This document shows positions 8,532 through 17,447 of a stretch of DNA of 64,000 bases, piece by piece (the stretch's first letter is position 1; each line of letters begins with the position of its first letter). Made by a program: the position numbers and the translations under genes. The notes under the pieces were generated by a model. The model did no database searches. It was not told the origin of the DNA and was given only the letters and a program-made list of their open reading frames with translations. The stretch is from Verrucomicrobiota bacterium (GTDB lineage Bacteria; Auribacterota; JABMQX01; JAFGEW01): positions 1-64,000 of the forward strand of contig JAFGEW010000124.1 in the NCBI GenBank assembly GCA_016931415.1, given 5' to 3'.

Positions 8532-8547
8532 TGGCATGCTTGTTGCT
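8532..8547 (+). promoter_or_regulatory. Candidate sigma-54 promoter of pilM operon
   Basis: TGGCATGCTTGTTGCT matches the sigma-54 consensus TGGCACG-N4-TTGCW with one mismatch and correct GG-N10-GC spacing. It lies 184 bases before the pilM start, leaving room for a leader. It is the best sigma-54 match I noticed in the window. Confidence 0.65.
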
Positions 8548-8730
8548 CCAGCCCCGCCCTGTATTGCCGGAGACAACCGGCTCGGGACATGGGCGTGCAT
8601 GGCCCTCATGCTCTGAACCATCTCCCTCAGACCAATGCTCAGTTCGTGAACACGAGGGCGGCGCCGCCGGAAATGCCGCGTGAGGTTTTTTCCGGCACGC
8701 CGGCCAGAACCTTCCGCAGAGGGAGGCCCG

Positions 8731-9762
8731 ATGTTTGGGAAAAGAAAGCGCAAGCGCATAGCCGTTGGCGTCGATATCGGCAACAGAGCCGTCAAAACCG
8801 TCGCCCTGGAGACGGACACCGTCAAGGGCAAACACCGGCTCGTGGGATACCACGTCGCCGCCACCCCCGGAGTGGCCACAGCCATGTCCGACAAAGCGCT
8901 GGGCGATCTCGTGCACGCGGCGGTGGCCAAGTGCCCCGGCGACGAGCACGGCGTGCGCGCATCGGTGTCGGGCAACGTGGTCGTGGTTCGCTACATCCGG
9001 ATGCCCAAGATGGATCTGCAGGAGCTTCGGTCCTCGATCCGCTACGAGGCCGGCCAGCACATCCCATTCGACGTCAAGGAAGTCGAGCTCGACTGCACCA
9101 TTCTGCGCGCGCCGCAGAACGGCGACGGCAAGATGGAGGTGATGCTCGTGGCGGCGCGCAAGAACGCCTGCGAGCGCGTGCTCAATATCCTCAAGGCGGC
9201 CAAGCTGACCGCCAACTGCATCGACGTCGACCCGGTGGCCACGATCAATGCCTATCTTCTCTCGCACCCCAGCGACACGGACAAGCCCACGGCGCTGCTC
9301 AACATCGGCGCCAAGCAGACCACTGTCAGCATCCTGTCGGCCGGCATCCCGGCCTTCACGCGCTGCATCGAGATCGGCGGCGAGGGGCTGTCGCTCGCGA
9401 TCGCGCGCGGACTGGGCGTCGAGCTCGAAGAGGCCGAGCGGCTCAAGGTCTTCGGCGACTCGCTCATCCAGCCGCACATCGAGATGGTGCTCAACAGTAT
9501 CGCGCGCCAGGTGCGCACCTCGTTTGACTACTTCGAGGGACTCGCCGGCCGCACGGTGGCGGCCCTCTACGTAAGCGGCGGCACCGCCAAGCTCGACGGC
9601 ATCGGCGAGTTTCTTAGCGAGGCGCTCGGTGTTCCAGCCCACGAGTGGGATCCTCTCGAGGGCATCGACACGTCGGACTTCGCCACTGACGACGCACTGC
9701 CATCGCTGGCACCGACACTCGACGTTGCCGTGGGTCTCGCGGCACGGTCTGTCGAGACGTGA
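8731..9762 (+). CDS. pilM: Type IV pilus assembly protein PilM
   Basis: 343 aa. PilM is a cytoplasmic actin-like ATPase-fold protein that binds the N-terminal tail of PilN and links the inner-membrane complex of the pilus to other parts. The sequence shows the actin-fold phosphate-1 motif VGVDIGNRAVKTVAL at about 10-24, SIRYEAGQHIPFDVKEV, typical of PilM, at about 107-123, and the second nucleotide site ALYVSGGTAKLDGIGEFL at about 280-297. A strong ribosome-binding site GGGAGG precedes ATG 8731. It is followed after 32 bases by pilN; together pilM-pilN-pilO-pilQ form an operon. Confidence 0.95.
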   Translation: MFGKRKRKRIAVGVDIGNRAVKTVALETDTVKGKHRLVGYHVAATPGVATAMSDKALGDLVHAAVAKCPGDEHGVRASVSGNVVVVRYIRMPKMDLQELRSSIRYEAGQHIPFDVKEVELDCTILRAPQNGDGKMEVMLVAARKNACERVLNILKAAKLTANCIDVDPVATINAYLLSHPSDTDKPTALLNIGAKQTTVSILSAGIPAFTRCIEIGGEGLSLAIARGLGVELEEAERLKVFGDSLIQPHIEMVLNSIARQVRTSFDYFEGLAGRTVAALYVSGGTAKLDGIGEFLSEALGVPAHEWDPLEGIDTSDFATDDALPSLAPTLDVAVGLAARSVET

Positions 9763-9794
9763 TGGGCGACGCACGAACGTCGCACGGAGAAGCC

Positions 9795-10424
9795 ATGATC
9801 GAGATCAACCTGCTGCCAGAACAGCTCCGGGGGCGCACTCAGACGGCGCCCAAGAAGACGCCCACGCTGGCGCCCATACCCAAGGCGTTTCCGATCGCGC
9901 TCGCGAGCTTGACGGTCCTGATGGTGCTGCTCATCGTGGTGTCGAGCACGCGGGCCGGCGCCGGCCAGCGCCGGCTCCGCGAGGTCGAGGACGAGCTCAA
10001 GCAAGCCAAGGCGCAAGCCACCGAGGCCGAGCAGGTCACCGCCAGCCTGCCAGCCATCGAGGCCCGCTACGGGGTGCTGGCCGACCGCCTCGACGGCAAG
10101 ATTATGTGGGCCGAACTGCTGCGCGTCGTCGCTCTGCGCTGCCCCGAGGGGGTGATGCTCACGTCGGTCAAGATCGAGATCGATCGACGGACCAGTCAGC
10201 CGGCCCGCCTCGTCATTGCCGGCGCCTACGATGGCACCTCGAGCCTCGAGATGCTGTTCGCCAACGGGCTCAAGGAGTCGGCGACATTCTCCAACGTGTT
10301 CGAGTCCGTCATCCCCGAGAAGAACCTCGAGCCGGACGGCCGGACCAGCTTCGCGCTGTTCTGCGCGTTCCGGCCCCGGATCGACCCCCTTCTCAACGCG
10401 ACTGACAAGGCCCAGACGCCATGA
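9795..10424 (+). CDS. pilN: Type IV pilus assembly protein PilN
   Basis: 209 aa. PilN is a bitopic inner-membrane protein. The first residues MIEINLLPEQLRGR contain the INLLP motif that inserts into PilM. A transmembrane helix is at about 37-55, followed by a heptad-rich region (LREVEDELKQAKAQATEAEQV) and a ferredoxin-like domain with the family pattern WAELLRVVALRCPEGVMLTSV. The start chosen is ATG 9795, because it directly gives the INLLP motif; in-frame GTG and ATG codons lie upstream at 9759 and 9762. Its end overlaps pilO by four bases (ATGA). Confidence 0.93.
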   Translation: MIEINLLPEQLRGRTQTAPKKTPTLAPIPKAFPIALASLTVLMVLLIVVSSTRAGAGQRRLREVEDELKQAKAQATEAEQVTASLPAIEARYGVLADRLDGKIMWAELLRVVALRCPEGVMLTSVKIEIDRRTSQPARLVIAGAYDGTSSLEMLFANGLKESATFSNVFESVIPEKNLEPDGRTSFALFCAFRPRIDPLLNATDKAQTP

Positions 10425-11359
10425 GCTACTCGAAGGAACAGACTCAGACCATCGCGCTGGTCGTGCTGATCGGCCTGGTCATCGCTGTCGGCTCCTACAT
10501 GGGAATGATCAAGCCCAACCTCGGCCGCGCCGGCAAGCACGAAGCGAGCTTCCAGAAGCTCTCCGCCGACCTGGCCCAACAGCGCCGGCTGCTCAAGAGC
10601 ACCCTCGACGATGTTCAGCACGCCAAGGCCATCGAGGCGCGCACCGCAGAGCTCGAGGCGAGCCTGCGCCACGGGCTGTTCGCCGGCCGGCTCACGAGCT
10701 GCTTCGAGGAGCTTCGCCGCGCGCACGGCTTCGACTTCCGGTTCACCAACGACCTCGAGCGCATCGAGCCGGTCAGCGGCGGGCGCTACTACGAACTGGC
10801 GAACAGCTTCGAGATCCTCTCGTGCCAGTTCTTCAACCTCGTGCGCTTCCTCCAGGTGCTCGAGACCACACACCCGAGCGTGCGGATCAGCAGCATCGAG
10901 GTCTGGCCGCACGACACAGCGGCGGCCGACGGTCGCATCGTCGCCCGCATCGAGTTGCGCGTCTTCGGCCTCAAGGACGGCCAGGACGCGCCCTGGGAGA
11001 GCGCCTCGGTCGAAGCCTCCAAGCTTGAGGGCCGCAACCCGTTCGCGCCGCCGGGGGTCATCGAGCTCGACGTGCACCGCGGCCTGCGCGCCCAGCTTGC
11101 CCTGATTCAGTTTCAGGGCACGATCGACGGCAACGCCTGGCTGCGGCCCGCGCCGGGCACGTCCGCCACGGTCGTCAAACAAGACCAGCGCTTCCGACTT
11201 GGCGCCGGGGACGGTGAGATCGTGCGCCTCGTGCGTTTCTCGCGCAACACACTTGTCGTCTACCACGAGGCAAGCTCGCAGTACTTCAAGCTGACGCTCT
11301 TCACCGCCGGCGATCGGGCCGGGCAGGTTGAGTCCGTTGAGGAAATCACACCGGAGTAA
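10421..11359 (+). CDS. pilO: PilO-like pilus protein with C-terminal PilP-like extension
   Basis: 312 aa, longer than the roughly 200 aa of a standard PilO. Residues 1-200 form a PilO: short cytoplasmic start, transmembrane helix at about 10-30, coiled-coil (LSADLAQQRRLL...IEARTAELEASL), then a ferredoxin-like domain. After about residue 200 comes EGRNPFAPP, the hallmark that begins the ordered part of PilP. A beta-rich stretch (FQGTIDGNAWLRP...FRLGAGD) follows, like the PilP domain that contacts PilQ. No separate pilP gene is present between pilO and pilQ, which supports a natural PilO-PilP fusion. The ATG overlaps the pilN stop. Confidence 0.85.
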   Translation: MSYSKEQTQTIALVVLIGLVIAVGSYMGMIKPNLGRAGKHEASFQKLSADLAQQRRLLKSTLDDVQHAKAIEARTAELEASLRHGLFAGRLTSCFEELRRAHGFDFRFTNDLERIEPVSGGRYYELANSFEILSCQFFNLVRFLQVLETTHPSVRISSIEVWPHDTAAADGRIVARIELRVFGLKDGQDAPWESASVEASKLEGRNPFAPPGVIELDVHRGLRAQLALIQFQGTIDGNAWLRPAPGTSATVVKQDQRFRLGAGDGEIVRLVRFSRNTLVVYHEASSQYFKLTLFTAGDRAGQVESVEEITPE

Positions 11360-11434
11360 CCTACGACTGTTCCCACGGAGCAGTGAAAGCGACGCGTGAG
11401 CGTCGTACGGCACAGACGCAAGGAGGGTTCCACA

Positions 11435-12970
11435 ATGCGCTGCGCGATCAGGCCGCTGTTTTGGCTCGCAGGCCTCGTGCTGTCCATCTCGATGACGCTC
11501 GCGTTCACGTCCGCCGCCGCCTCGGCCACCGAGGCCGACGAGGCCGACGAGGGGGATGCGAACGACCTCGAGACGACCGTCGAAGAAGAAGGGGGCTTGA
11601 GCCCCGAGGAAGATCTGCTTAGCAGCCAGTTCGACGAGAGCGATGGCGCGGGCGCGCTTGAGCTCCAGGAGGGGAAGGTCACGTTTGCCCTGCAGGGCGC
11701 CGACGTGCGCGACTTCTGCAACTGGTTCGCGGAGCGGCTCGAGATCAACATCGTGCTCTCGCCCAAGGTCATGGGCCCGATGAACATCTCGCTGACAAAC
11801 GTCCCCTGGGAGACCGCGCTGCGCAAGGCGCTCAAGACCCACGGCTACGTGCTCACTGTCGACGAGAACGGCATCTACACGGTCATCACCCAGGAAGAGG
11901 TCGCCGCCGAGCCGCTGCAGACCGAGATCTACAGCCTCAGCTACGCCTCGGCCAAGCAGGCAGCCGAGATCGTCAAGCCGCTGCTTACCGCCGACCGCGG
12001 CACGGTGCAGTACGACGTCGACAGCAACCAGCTCGTCGTCACCGATGTGCCGGCCAAGCTTGCCGATGTCGAGCGCGTGCTGGTCAAACTCGACCGGCAG
12101 ATCGCCCAGGTGCAGATCGAAGTCAAGCTCGTCGAGAAGACCTCGACGGACGGCTCCGACCTCGGCATCAAGTGGTCATCGCTCGAGAGCTACGCGGTCG
12201 GCGCCTCGAGCATCAAGCGCACCTACAGCCACGACAAGCTGCGCACCGACCGGAACCTCATCTACACCAACGAGGCGTGGAGCCAGCAGATCGAGCCAAC
12301 CCGCGGCCTGGAAACGCGCACCGTCGGGGGCAGCCGGGTCACCGGAGACCCCGAGCTGGCGATCCCGCTCGAAGAGGTCGTCAAGGACGTCACCAAGACA
12401 CTCATCCTGTCGGCAAGCGACTTCAGCATCGTGTTCAGCGCGCTGCTGCGCGAGGACAACACCGAGCTTATCTCGAGCCCGAGCGTCACCACGGTGGACA
12501 ACCGCACCGCGACGATCAACGTGACGCGCCTGCTGCCGATCCCCAAGTACACCTACAACGAGGAGACCGGCTCCTACGAGATCAGCGACTTCTCGGAGAA
12601 AGAGGTCGGCATCAAGCTCGAGATCACCCCGCAGGTCAATCAGGACGACTACATCACGATGGATGTCCGGCCGGAGCTGTCGACCCAGTTCGGCAACCAG
12701 GTCTTCGTCATCAGCGGCTCGGAGATCACCATCCCGATCATCGACACGCGCAACGCGAGCACGCGCGTGATCGTAAAAAGCTCCGAGACCCTCGTGATCG
12801 GCGGGCTCACCAGCACCGACGAGACCATCAGCGTCACCCGCGTGCCGGTGCTGAGCAGCATCCCGATCGTGGGCAACCTGTTCAAGCACAAGGCCACCGA
12901 CAAAGTCAAAACGGACCTGTTGATCTTCATCACGCCGACGCTGGTCAAGGGCGCTGCCGACGAGAGCTAG
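11435..12970 (+). CDS. pilQ: Type IV pilus secretin PilQ
   Basis: 511 aa. PilQ forms the outer-membrane ring through which the pilus passes. A signal peptide (about 1-36) and an acidic linker come first. Next is an STN/secretin N0 domain (about 70-150; VTFALQGADVRDFCNWF) and an N1 domain (about 155-235; YSLSYASAKQAAEIVKPLL). The secretin core (about 300-505) contains VGIKLEITPQV, ETLVIGGL and VPVLSSIPIVGNLFK, the standard secretin closing motif. AMIN domains found in longer PilQ proteins are missing. Start ATG 11435 follows AAGGAGGG. It closes the pilM-Q operon and is followed by a long hairpin. Confidence 0.95.
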   Translation: MRCAIRPLFWLAGLVLSISMTLAFTSAAASATEADEADEGDANDLETTVEEEGGLSPEEDLLSSQFDESDGAGALELQEGKVTFALQGADVRDFCNWFAERLEINIVLSPKVMGPMNISLTNVPWETALRKALKTHGYVLTVDENGIYTVITQEEVAAEPLQTEIYSLSYASAKQAAEIVKPLLTADRGTVQYDVDSNQLVVTDVPAKLADVERVLVKLDRQIAQVQIEVKLVEKTSTDGSDLGIKWSSLESYAVGASSIKRTYSHDKLRTDRNLIYTNEAWSQQIEPTRGLETRTVGGSRVTGDPELAIPLEEVVKDVTKTLILSASDFSIVFSALLREDNTELISSPSVTTVDNRTATINVTRLLPIPKYTYNEETGSYEISDFSEKEVGIKLEITPQVNQDDYITMDVRPELSTQFGNQVFVISGSEITIPIIDTRNASTRVIVKSSETLVIGGLTSTDETISVTRVPVLSSIPIVGNLFKHKATDKVKTDLLIFITPTLVKGAADES

Positions 12971-13028
12971 TGCCTCCTCGACGTGCTCGACGGCCCGCAC
13001 GCGACGGGCACGCGACGACCGATAGCGC

Positions 13029-13063
13029 GCGGGCCCCATCCCCAACCACGGGGTGGGGCCCGC
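13029..13063 (+). terminator. Hairpin after pilQ
   Basis: An imperfect 14-15 bp G/C-rich stem (GCGGGCCCCATCCCC with GGGGTGGGGCCCGC, one bulge) with a small loop, 58 bases after the pilQ stop. No T tract follows, so termination strength is uncertain; it may also protect the 3' end of the mRNA. Confidence 0.5.
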
Positions 13064-13200
13064 CTCACTCTCGTGCCCTGTGGAAAGCCTGCGGGCCCGC
13101 GCGGGGCCTGCAGCGCAACATCATTGCCTCCCGGTGCCCCGACCCCGTATGATGCCCGTCAAGAACAAACACGCCGAAACGGGGGCGCAGGCGATTCCGC

Positions 13201-14778
13201 ATGGCCAAAGAGATCATCATCAACGTCGAACCGACCGAGAAACGCGTCGCCGTCATGACCAACGGTGTGCTCGAGGAGTACTACTTCGAGCGCAGCGAGA
13301 ACCTCCGGATCACGGGCAACATCTACCGGGCCCGGGTCGTCAAAGTCATGCCCGGCATCCAGGCAGCGTTTGTCAACACCGGCCTGCGGAAGAACGGCTT
13401 CCTCCACGTCTCGGACATCACCGGCGAGGGCGCGCCGATCGAGGCACTCGCCGGTGAAGAGCTTGACGAAATCAAGCCCGCGGCCCCGCGCCGCCACAAA
13501 GGCCATCGCCTCATCGAAGACCTCGTCAAGCAGGACGAGGACCTCCTCGTGCAGGTCGTCAAGGAATCCATCGGCACCAAGGGGCCACGGCTCTCGACCA
13601 ACATCAGCCTGCCCGGCCGCTACCTCGTGTTGCTGCCGACGACGCCCCGGCTCGGCATTTCGCGCCGCGTCACCGACCGCGCCGCACGCGACAGCCTGCG
13701 CCAGCTTGCCGAGACGCTGCCCGTGCCCAGCGGCATGGGGCTTATCATGCGCACCTATGCCCAGGAGCGCACCAAGCGCGAGGTCACGCGCGACCTCCAG
13801 GCCCTCATCACACTTTGGGAGGAAATCCAGGCACGCTACAAGGCGGCCAAGAAGCCTACCGTCCTCCACAACGAGACCGAGCTGCTCACCCGCGTCGTGC
13901 GCGACGCGCTGGCCGAGGAGGTCGATCGCATCGTCATTGACTCGCGCAGCGACTACCGGGAGCTGCGCAGCTTCGTCTCGGCCTCCGGAGCCACGGGCAT
14001 CAAGGTGGAGCTCCACACCGCGCGCACACCGATCTTCGAGGCCTACGGCATCGACGCCGAGATCGAGAAGGCCTGCCGTCGCCGCATCTGGCTCAAGTGC
14101 GGCGGCTCGATCGTCATTGAGCGCACCGAGGCGATGGCCACCATCGACGTGAACACCGGCCGCCACGTCGGCCAGCGCCCCGGCCCGGGCCAGCATGCTG
14201 ACGCCGAGGACACCATCCTGACCACCAACCTCGAAGCCGCCGTCGAGGTGGCCCGCCAGCTCAAGCTGCGCAACATGGGCGGGCTGATCGTCATCGACTT
14301 CATCGACATGCGCTCACGCACCAACCAACGCAAGATCTACAGCACGCTGCTCGCCGCGCTCAAGGACGACAAGGCGCGCACCACCGTGCTGCCGATCAGC
14401 AAGCTTGGCCTCGTCGAGATGACACGCGAGCGCGACAAGGAGAGCTTGGGCGAGGAGCATTTCGGCGAGTGCCCGTATTGCCGCGGCACGGGTCGCATCA
14501 AACAGGTCGGCACGGTCAGCCTCGAGGTGCAGCGCGCGCTGCGCAAGCTCGTCGCCCTGGGCAGCGCGGGCGAGTACAAAGTCTGCGCCCATCCCGACGT
14601 GATCGACCGGCTTCGAAACGAGGATGCCCCGGGCGTCGACAAACTCCTCAAGCGCTCCAATCTGATCGTCGAGTTCCTTCCGATCACCGACTACCACCTC
14701 GAGGAATGGCACTGCTACCCGACCCAGGCCGGCGATCTGGAGGAGGAGTTGCAGCAGATGCGGCCCCCGCGCGAGTAG
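13201..14778 (+). CDS. rng: Ribonuclease G/E family endoribonuclease
   Basis: 525 aa, the length of RNase G rather than the longer RNase E. It cleaves single-stranded AU-rich RNA and processes rRNA and mRNA ends. Residues 36-120 hold the S1-like domain (GNIYRARVVKVMPGIQAAFVN, GFLH), with a basic insertion typical of the family. The DNase I-like catalytic region shows EAMATIDVNTGR near 315 with the metal-binding Asp, and LIVIDFIDM near 362 with the second Asp. The zinc-link is CPYCRGTG near 423. The upstream ribosome-binding site is weak. A short hairpin overlaps its stop codon. Confidence 0.95.
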   Translation: MAKEIIINVEPTEKRVAVMTNGVLEEYYFERSENLRITGNIYRARVVKVMPGIQAAFVNTGLRKNGFLHVSDITGEGAPIEALAGEELDEIKPAAPRRHKGHRLIEDLVKQDEDLLVQVVKESIGTKGPRLSTNISLPGRYLVLLPTTPRLGISRRVTDRAARDSLRQLAETLPVPSGMGLIMRTYAQERTKREVTRDLQALITLWEEIQARYKAAKKPTVLHNETELLTRVVRDALAEEVDRIVIDSRSDYRELRSFVSASGATGIKVELHTARTPIFEAYGIDAEIEKACRRRIWLKCGGSIVIERTEAMATIDVNTGRHVGQRPGPGQHADAEDTILTTNLEAAVEVARQLKLRNMGGLIVIDFIDMRSRTNQRKIYSTLLAALKDDKARTTVLPISKLGLVEMTRERDKESLGEEHFGECPYCRGTGRIKQVGTVSLEVQRALRKLVALGSAGEYKVCAHPDVIDRLRNEDAPGVDKLLKRSNLIVEFLPITDYHLEEWHCYPTQAGDLEEELQQMRPPRE

Positions 14779-14799
14779 CCCCGGGCGGGCCCCCGGGGC
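14778..14799 (+). terminator. Hairpin at the RNase G stop codon
   Basis: An 8-bp G/C stem (GCCCCGGG with CCCGGGGC) whose first base is the last base of the TAG stop codon. A modest GGTTTG follows. A weak terminator or mRNA-stabilising hairpin. Confidence 0.4.
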
Positions 14800-15132
14800 C
14801 GGTTTGCGGCATGGGCATCAAAACAGCCGAAAGCTGGGGGCCAAAACGGACGATACATTGTAGTGGCCCCACGCACCGGGCAGCCCCACAGCAGTCTGGG
14901 GTGCGGCAGTTCCTGGGGCATGAACGGAACGCCCTACGCAACAAATGATTACGGCGATGCCCCTCGCACCGCGCCCCCGCGAGCCCGGTGGGTTTGGTAT
15001 GCGTCTTGCTCCTGGGCATGACAACTGGACGGGCGGTGGGAACCCGGGGTCCCGTCCGCAGGTGTTGTCTCGACGGCCGTGTGCCGTGCGGGCCGACGGT
15101 CGGACATGGGAAGGAGAAGGAGCGTGCACGCG
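14800..15132. other. Intergenic region upstream of the roadblock-MglA operon
   Basis: About 330 bases without a convincing gene. It holds hairpin-forming sequence near 14860-14925 (including CCCCA...TGGGG arms around 14890-14910) and a sigma-54 promoter match at 14995-15010. AAGGAG ribosome-binding sequence lies just before the first roadblock gene. Confidence 0.5.
14995..15010 (+). promoter_or_regulatory. Candidate sigma-54 promoter of the roadblock-MglA operon
   Basis: TGGTATGCGTCTTGCT has the exact GG-N10-GC spacing and a perfect TTGCT -12 element. The -24 element has two pyrimidine swaps. It lies 123 bases before the first roadblock start. Together with the matches before the prepilin and pilM it suggests common control of pili and the GTPase module. 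Confidence 0.5.
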
Positions 15133-15486
15133 ATGACGGAACTGACAGGAGTCCTCGACGACATCGTCAGCGGCGCCGGCATGCGCTTTGCCTGCATCGT
15201 CTCGGGCGATGGGTTCCTGATCGAGAACTCCACGGCGATCGAGGAGAGCGACGAGGTCGCCAGCGCCACGGTCACTTCGATCCTGCGCGCCGTGCAGGAG
15301 GCCGGTGATGCGCTCGCGTTCGGCTCGACGGCACAGATCATGATCCAGTACCAGGACGGTTGGCTGCTCGTGACCCGGCTCACCGAGGAGTGTTTGCTCG
15401 TGGCCGCGGTCAACAACGAATCCAACCTCGGCTGGGTGCGCCACGCGATCCGCAAGCACACCAAGCAGATAACCGACGCGCTCTAG
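15133..15486 (+). CDS. Roadblock/LC7-domain protein 1
   Basis: 117 aa, a single roadblock/LC7 domain: an initial helix (LTGVLDDIVSGAGMRFACIVSGDGFLIEN), then ATVTSILRAVQEAGDAL and QIMIQYQDGWLLVTRLTEECLLVAAV. Such proteins dimerise and often act as GTPase-activating partners of MglA-type small GTPases (MglB is the model). The next gene, 63 bases on, encodes such a GTPase. Start: ATG 15133 with AAGGAG ten bases upstream; GTG 15124 is an alternative. The arrangement suggests that it is the direct MglB-like partner, but several other roadblock proteins in the cluster compete for this role. Confidence 0.85.
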   Translation: MTELTGVLDDIVSGAGMRFACIVSGDGFLIENSTAIEESDEVASATVTSILRAVQEAGDALAFGSTAQIMIQYQDGWLLVTRLTEECLLVAAVNNESNLGWVRHAIRKHTKQITDAL

Positions 15487-15549
15487 CCTGCTCGCAGCGC
15501 CGACGCCCATACGCGCGCGCGGCCGGGCGCATCGAGAGAAAGGGATGCC

Positions 15550-16164
15550 ATGTCCGCGATCAACTACGCCTCCAAGGAGATCTACTTCAAGATCGTCTAC
15601 TATGGGCCGGGGATGGGCGGCAAGACGACCAACTTGCAGTACATCCACGAGGCCGTCCCGCAGACCAACAAAGGCGACCTGGTCAGCCTGGCCACCGATC
15701 AGGACCGCACCTTGTTCTTCGACTTCCTGCCCGTCGAGGCGATTCAGATCCACGGCTTCACCACGAAGTTCCAGCTGTACACCGTGCCGGGCCAGGTCCA
15801 CTACAACGCCACGCGCAAGCTTGTGCTGCGCGGCGTCGACGGCGTGGTCTTCGTGGCCGATTCCCAGTGGGAGAAGATGCAGGAGAACGTCGAGAGCTTC
15901 CGCAACCTCGAGGAGAACCTCGCCGAGTACGACTACTCGTTCGACGAGGTCCCGTATGTGCTCCAGTACAACAAGCGCGATCTGGCATCGATCGCGCCCA
16001 TCGACTACATGGACTACCTGCTCAACCGGCGCCCGACGCGCGTGTCGACCTTCGAGTCGGTGGCCACCGCGGGCGTGGGCGTGTTTGACACGCTCAACCG
16101 CGTCGCCAAGCTCGTCCTGCACAAGTTGAGCAAGGAGATGGCGGCGCACACGTCGGCCCGCTAG
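15550..16164 (+). CDS. mglA: MglA-like small Ras-family GTPase
   Basis: 204 aa, matching MglA, the prokaryotic Ras-like GTPase that sets cell polarity for gliding and pilus-driven motility. The P-loop is YYGPGMGGKTTN at about 18-29. The switch II region reads YTVPGQ in place of the DxxG of Ras, as expected for MglA. The base-recognition motif is NKRD near 137. The Thr-rich switch I region falls around TDQDRTLFFDFLP. Length matches MglA (about 195-205). It is flanked on both sides by roadblock proteins. Symbol is given by family; whether it controls motility here is inferred from the nearby pilus genes. Confidence 0.92.
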   Translation: MSAINYASKEIYFKIVYYGPGMGGKTTNLQYIHEAVPQTNKGDLVSLATDQDRTLFFDFLPVEAIQIHGFTTKFQLYTVPGQVHYNATRKLVLRGVDGVVFVADSQWEKMQENVESFRNLEENLAEYDYSFDEVPYVLQYNKRDLASIAPIDYMDYLLNRRPTRVSTFESVATAGVGVFDTLNRVAKLVLHKLSKEMAAHTSAR

Positions 16165-16221
16165 GTCCCGCCCGCAGCGGGGCCTTCGGGACGACAAGTG
16201 CACACGGAAGGAGAGTTTGCC

Positions 16222-16701
16222 GTGGCTGGCTGCAACTGGGTGTTGTTCGAGGAAGACGTCGAGCGGATCAACACAACACTCGACGTGTTCCTGCGCGAAA
16301 CCGAAGCCAAGTGCGTGCTCGTCATCGACAAGGGAGGCCACCTCATCTCCGTGCGGGGCGTGACCGACTCGATGAACACTGCCTCGCTTTCGGCACTCGC
16401 GGCCGGGGCGTTCGCTTCGACGCGCGAGATCGCCCGCCTCATCGGCGAGCCCGAGTTCAGTGTGCTGTTCCACCAAGGCCGCCGCGAGCACATCCACGTC
16501 TCGCTCATCGACGACGACACGTTGCTCATGGCCATCTTCGACGATCATACGACGATCGGCATCATCCGCCTCTACGCCAAGGACACCGAGGAAGAGATCG
16601 CCCGCCTGTTCGCCGACGTGCGGGGCCAGCGCCGGAGCGGCGCTCGGGTGCTTGAGGAGCTCGACGGCGCCCAGGTCGACACCCCGTTCCGGTCGGCCTA
16701 A
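16222..16701 (+). CDS. Roadblock/LC7-domain protein 2 (MglB-like)
   Basis: 159 aa. Roadblock domain over about 1-120 (INTTLDVFLRETEAKCVLVIDKGGHLISVRG, ALAAGAFASTREIARLIG, VSLIDDDTLLMAIFDD), matching MglB, followed by a 35-residue helical tail. AAGGAG sits nine bases before GTG 16222, which is why that start is preferred over GTG 16198. MglB normally stimulates GTP hydrolysis by MglA. The adjacency and the typical MglB pattern (CVLVIDKGG..ISV) make this the strongest MglB candidate of the cluster. Confidence 0.87.
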   Translation: MAGCNWVLFEEDVERINTTLDVFLRETEAKCVLVIDKGGHLISVRGVTDSMNTASLSALAAGAFASTREIARLIGEPEFSVLFHQGRREHIHVSLIDDDTLLMAIFDDHTTIGIIRLYAKDTEEEIARLFADVRGQRRSGARVLEELDGAQVDTPFRSA

Positions 16702-16721
16702 GGCGAGGCACAGGCAGACCC

Positions 16722-17447
16722 ATGGGACTCGCCGGCAACCTGAGAGACCTAAGCATCACCAATCTCATCGAGCTGAGCTGCGTCGAGAAAACCCGCTCGC
16801 AGCTTCTGGTAAAGACGCGCTCGGGCGATGCCATCGTCTTCTTCGACCGCGGCAATATCGTCCACGCCCGCTGCGGCGACCTGAAAGGCACCGCGGCGCT
16901 CTATCACATCCTGCGGCTCACCGACGGCGAGTTCCGCGTCACCACGAGCGTCGCCGCGCCCGAGCGGACCATCTTCGAGTCCTGGAAGGGCCTGGTGCTC
17001 GACGGCATGCGTGTGCTCGATGAGACCCAGCGCATCAAAGACACAATCGCCCACGGCTTGGCCGAGGAGCTCAAGGCGCTCTCGGGCATCCTGCGGCTGC
17101 TCGTGGTCTCCAAGGACGGCGCCGTCGTACACCAGCAGGGAGCCGCCGACCCCGAACGGGCCTACGCGCTCAGCGCCTTTCTCACCACCCACGGTGCGGC
17201 GCTCAGCGACATGCTCCACTTCGGTCCGCTCAACTACGCCGCCTACGTACGCGGCAACGAGAAGGAATTCGTCTTCAACTGCGATCCGTTCCTCGTGCTG
17301 CTTGCCGTACCGCGTGCGGCCGACATCCGGCCGACGAGCGCCCTGATCGAGACCATCCGGGCCAAGCTCAAGTCGAGCGAGCACGTCCTGGTGCCCGACG
17401 CCGCGAGCGATTCCGTGGCCAGACCTGGGGAGGCGGCGCGCCGATGA
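16722..17447 (+). CDS. DUF4388 (PATAN) plus roadblock-like protein
   Basis: 241 aa. The first ~95 residues match the DUF4388/PATAN domain: GLAGNLRDLSITNLIELSCVEKTRSQLLV, a characteristic -FFDRGNIVHARCGDLKG- and ALYHILRLTDGEFRV. PATAN domains are found in response regulators and in proteins linked to MglA/pilus polarity in other bacteria. Residues about 110-215 form a roadblock-like domain (LSGILRLLVVSKDGAVVHQQGAADPER...). It overlaps the next gene by four bases. A scaffold or adaptor in the GTPase pathway is likely; no enzyme motif is seen. Confidence 0.8.
   Translation: MGLAGNLRDLSITNLIELSCVEKTRSQLLVKTRSGDAIVFFDRGNIVHARCGDLKGTAALYHILRLTDGEFRVTTSVAAPERTIFESWKGLVLDGMRVLDETQRIKDTIAHGLAEELKALSGILRLLVVSKDGAVVHQQGAADPERAYALSAFLTTHGAALSDMLHFGPLNYAAYVRGNEKEFVFNCDPFLVLLAVPRAADIRPTSALIETIRAKLKSSEHVLVPDAASDSVARPGEAARR

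Noticed and set aside
14818-16548. 576-aa minus-strand open frame
   Set aside because: It covers the opposite strand of the roadblock and MglA genes, which match known families.
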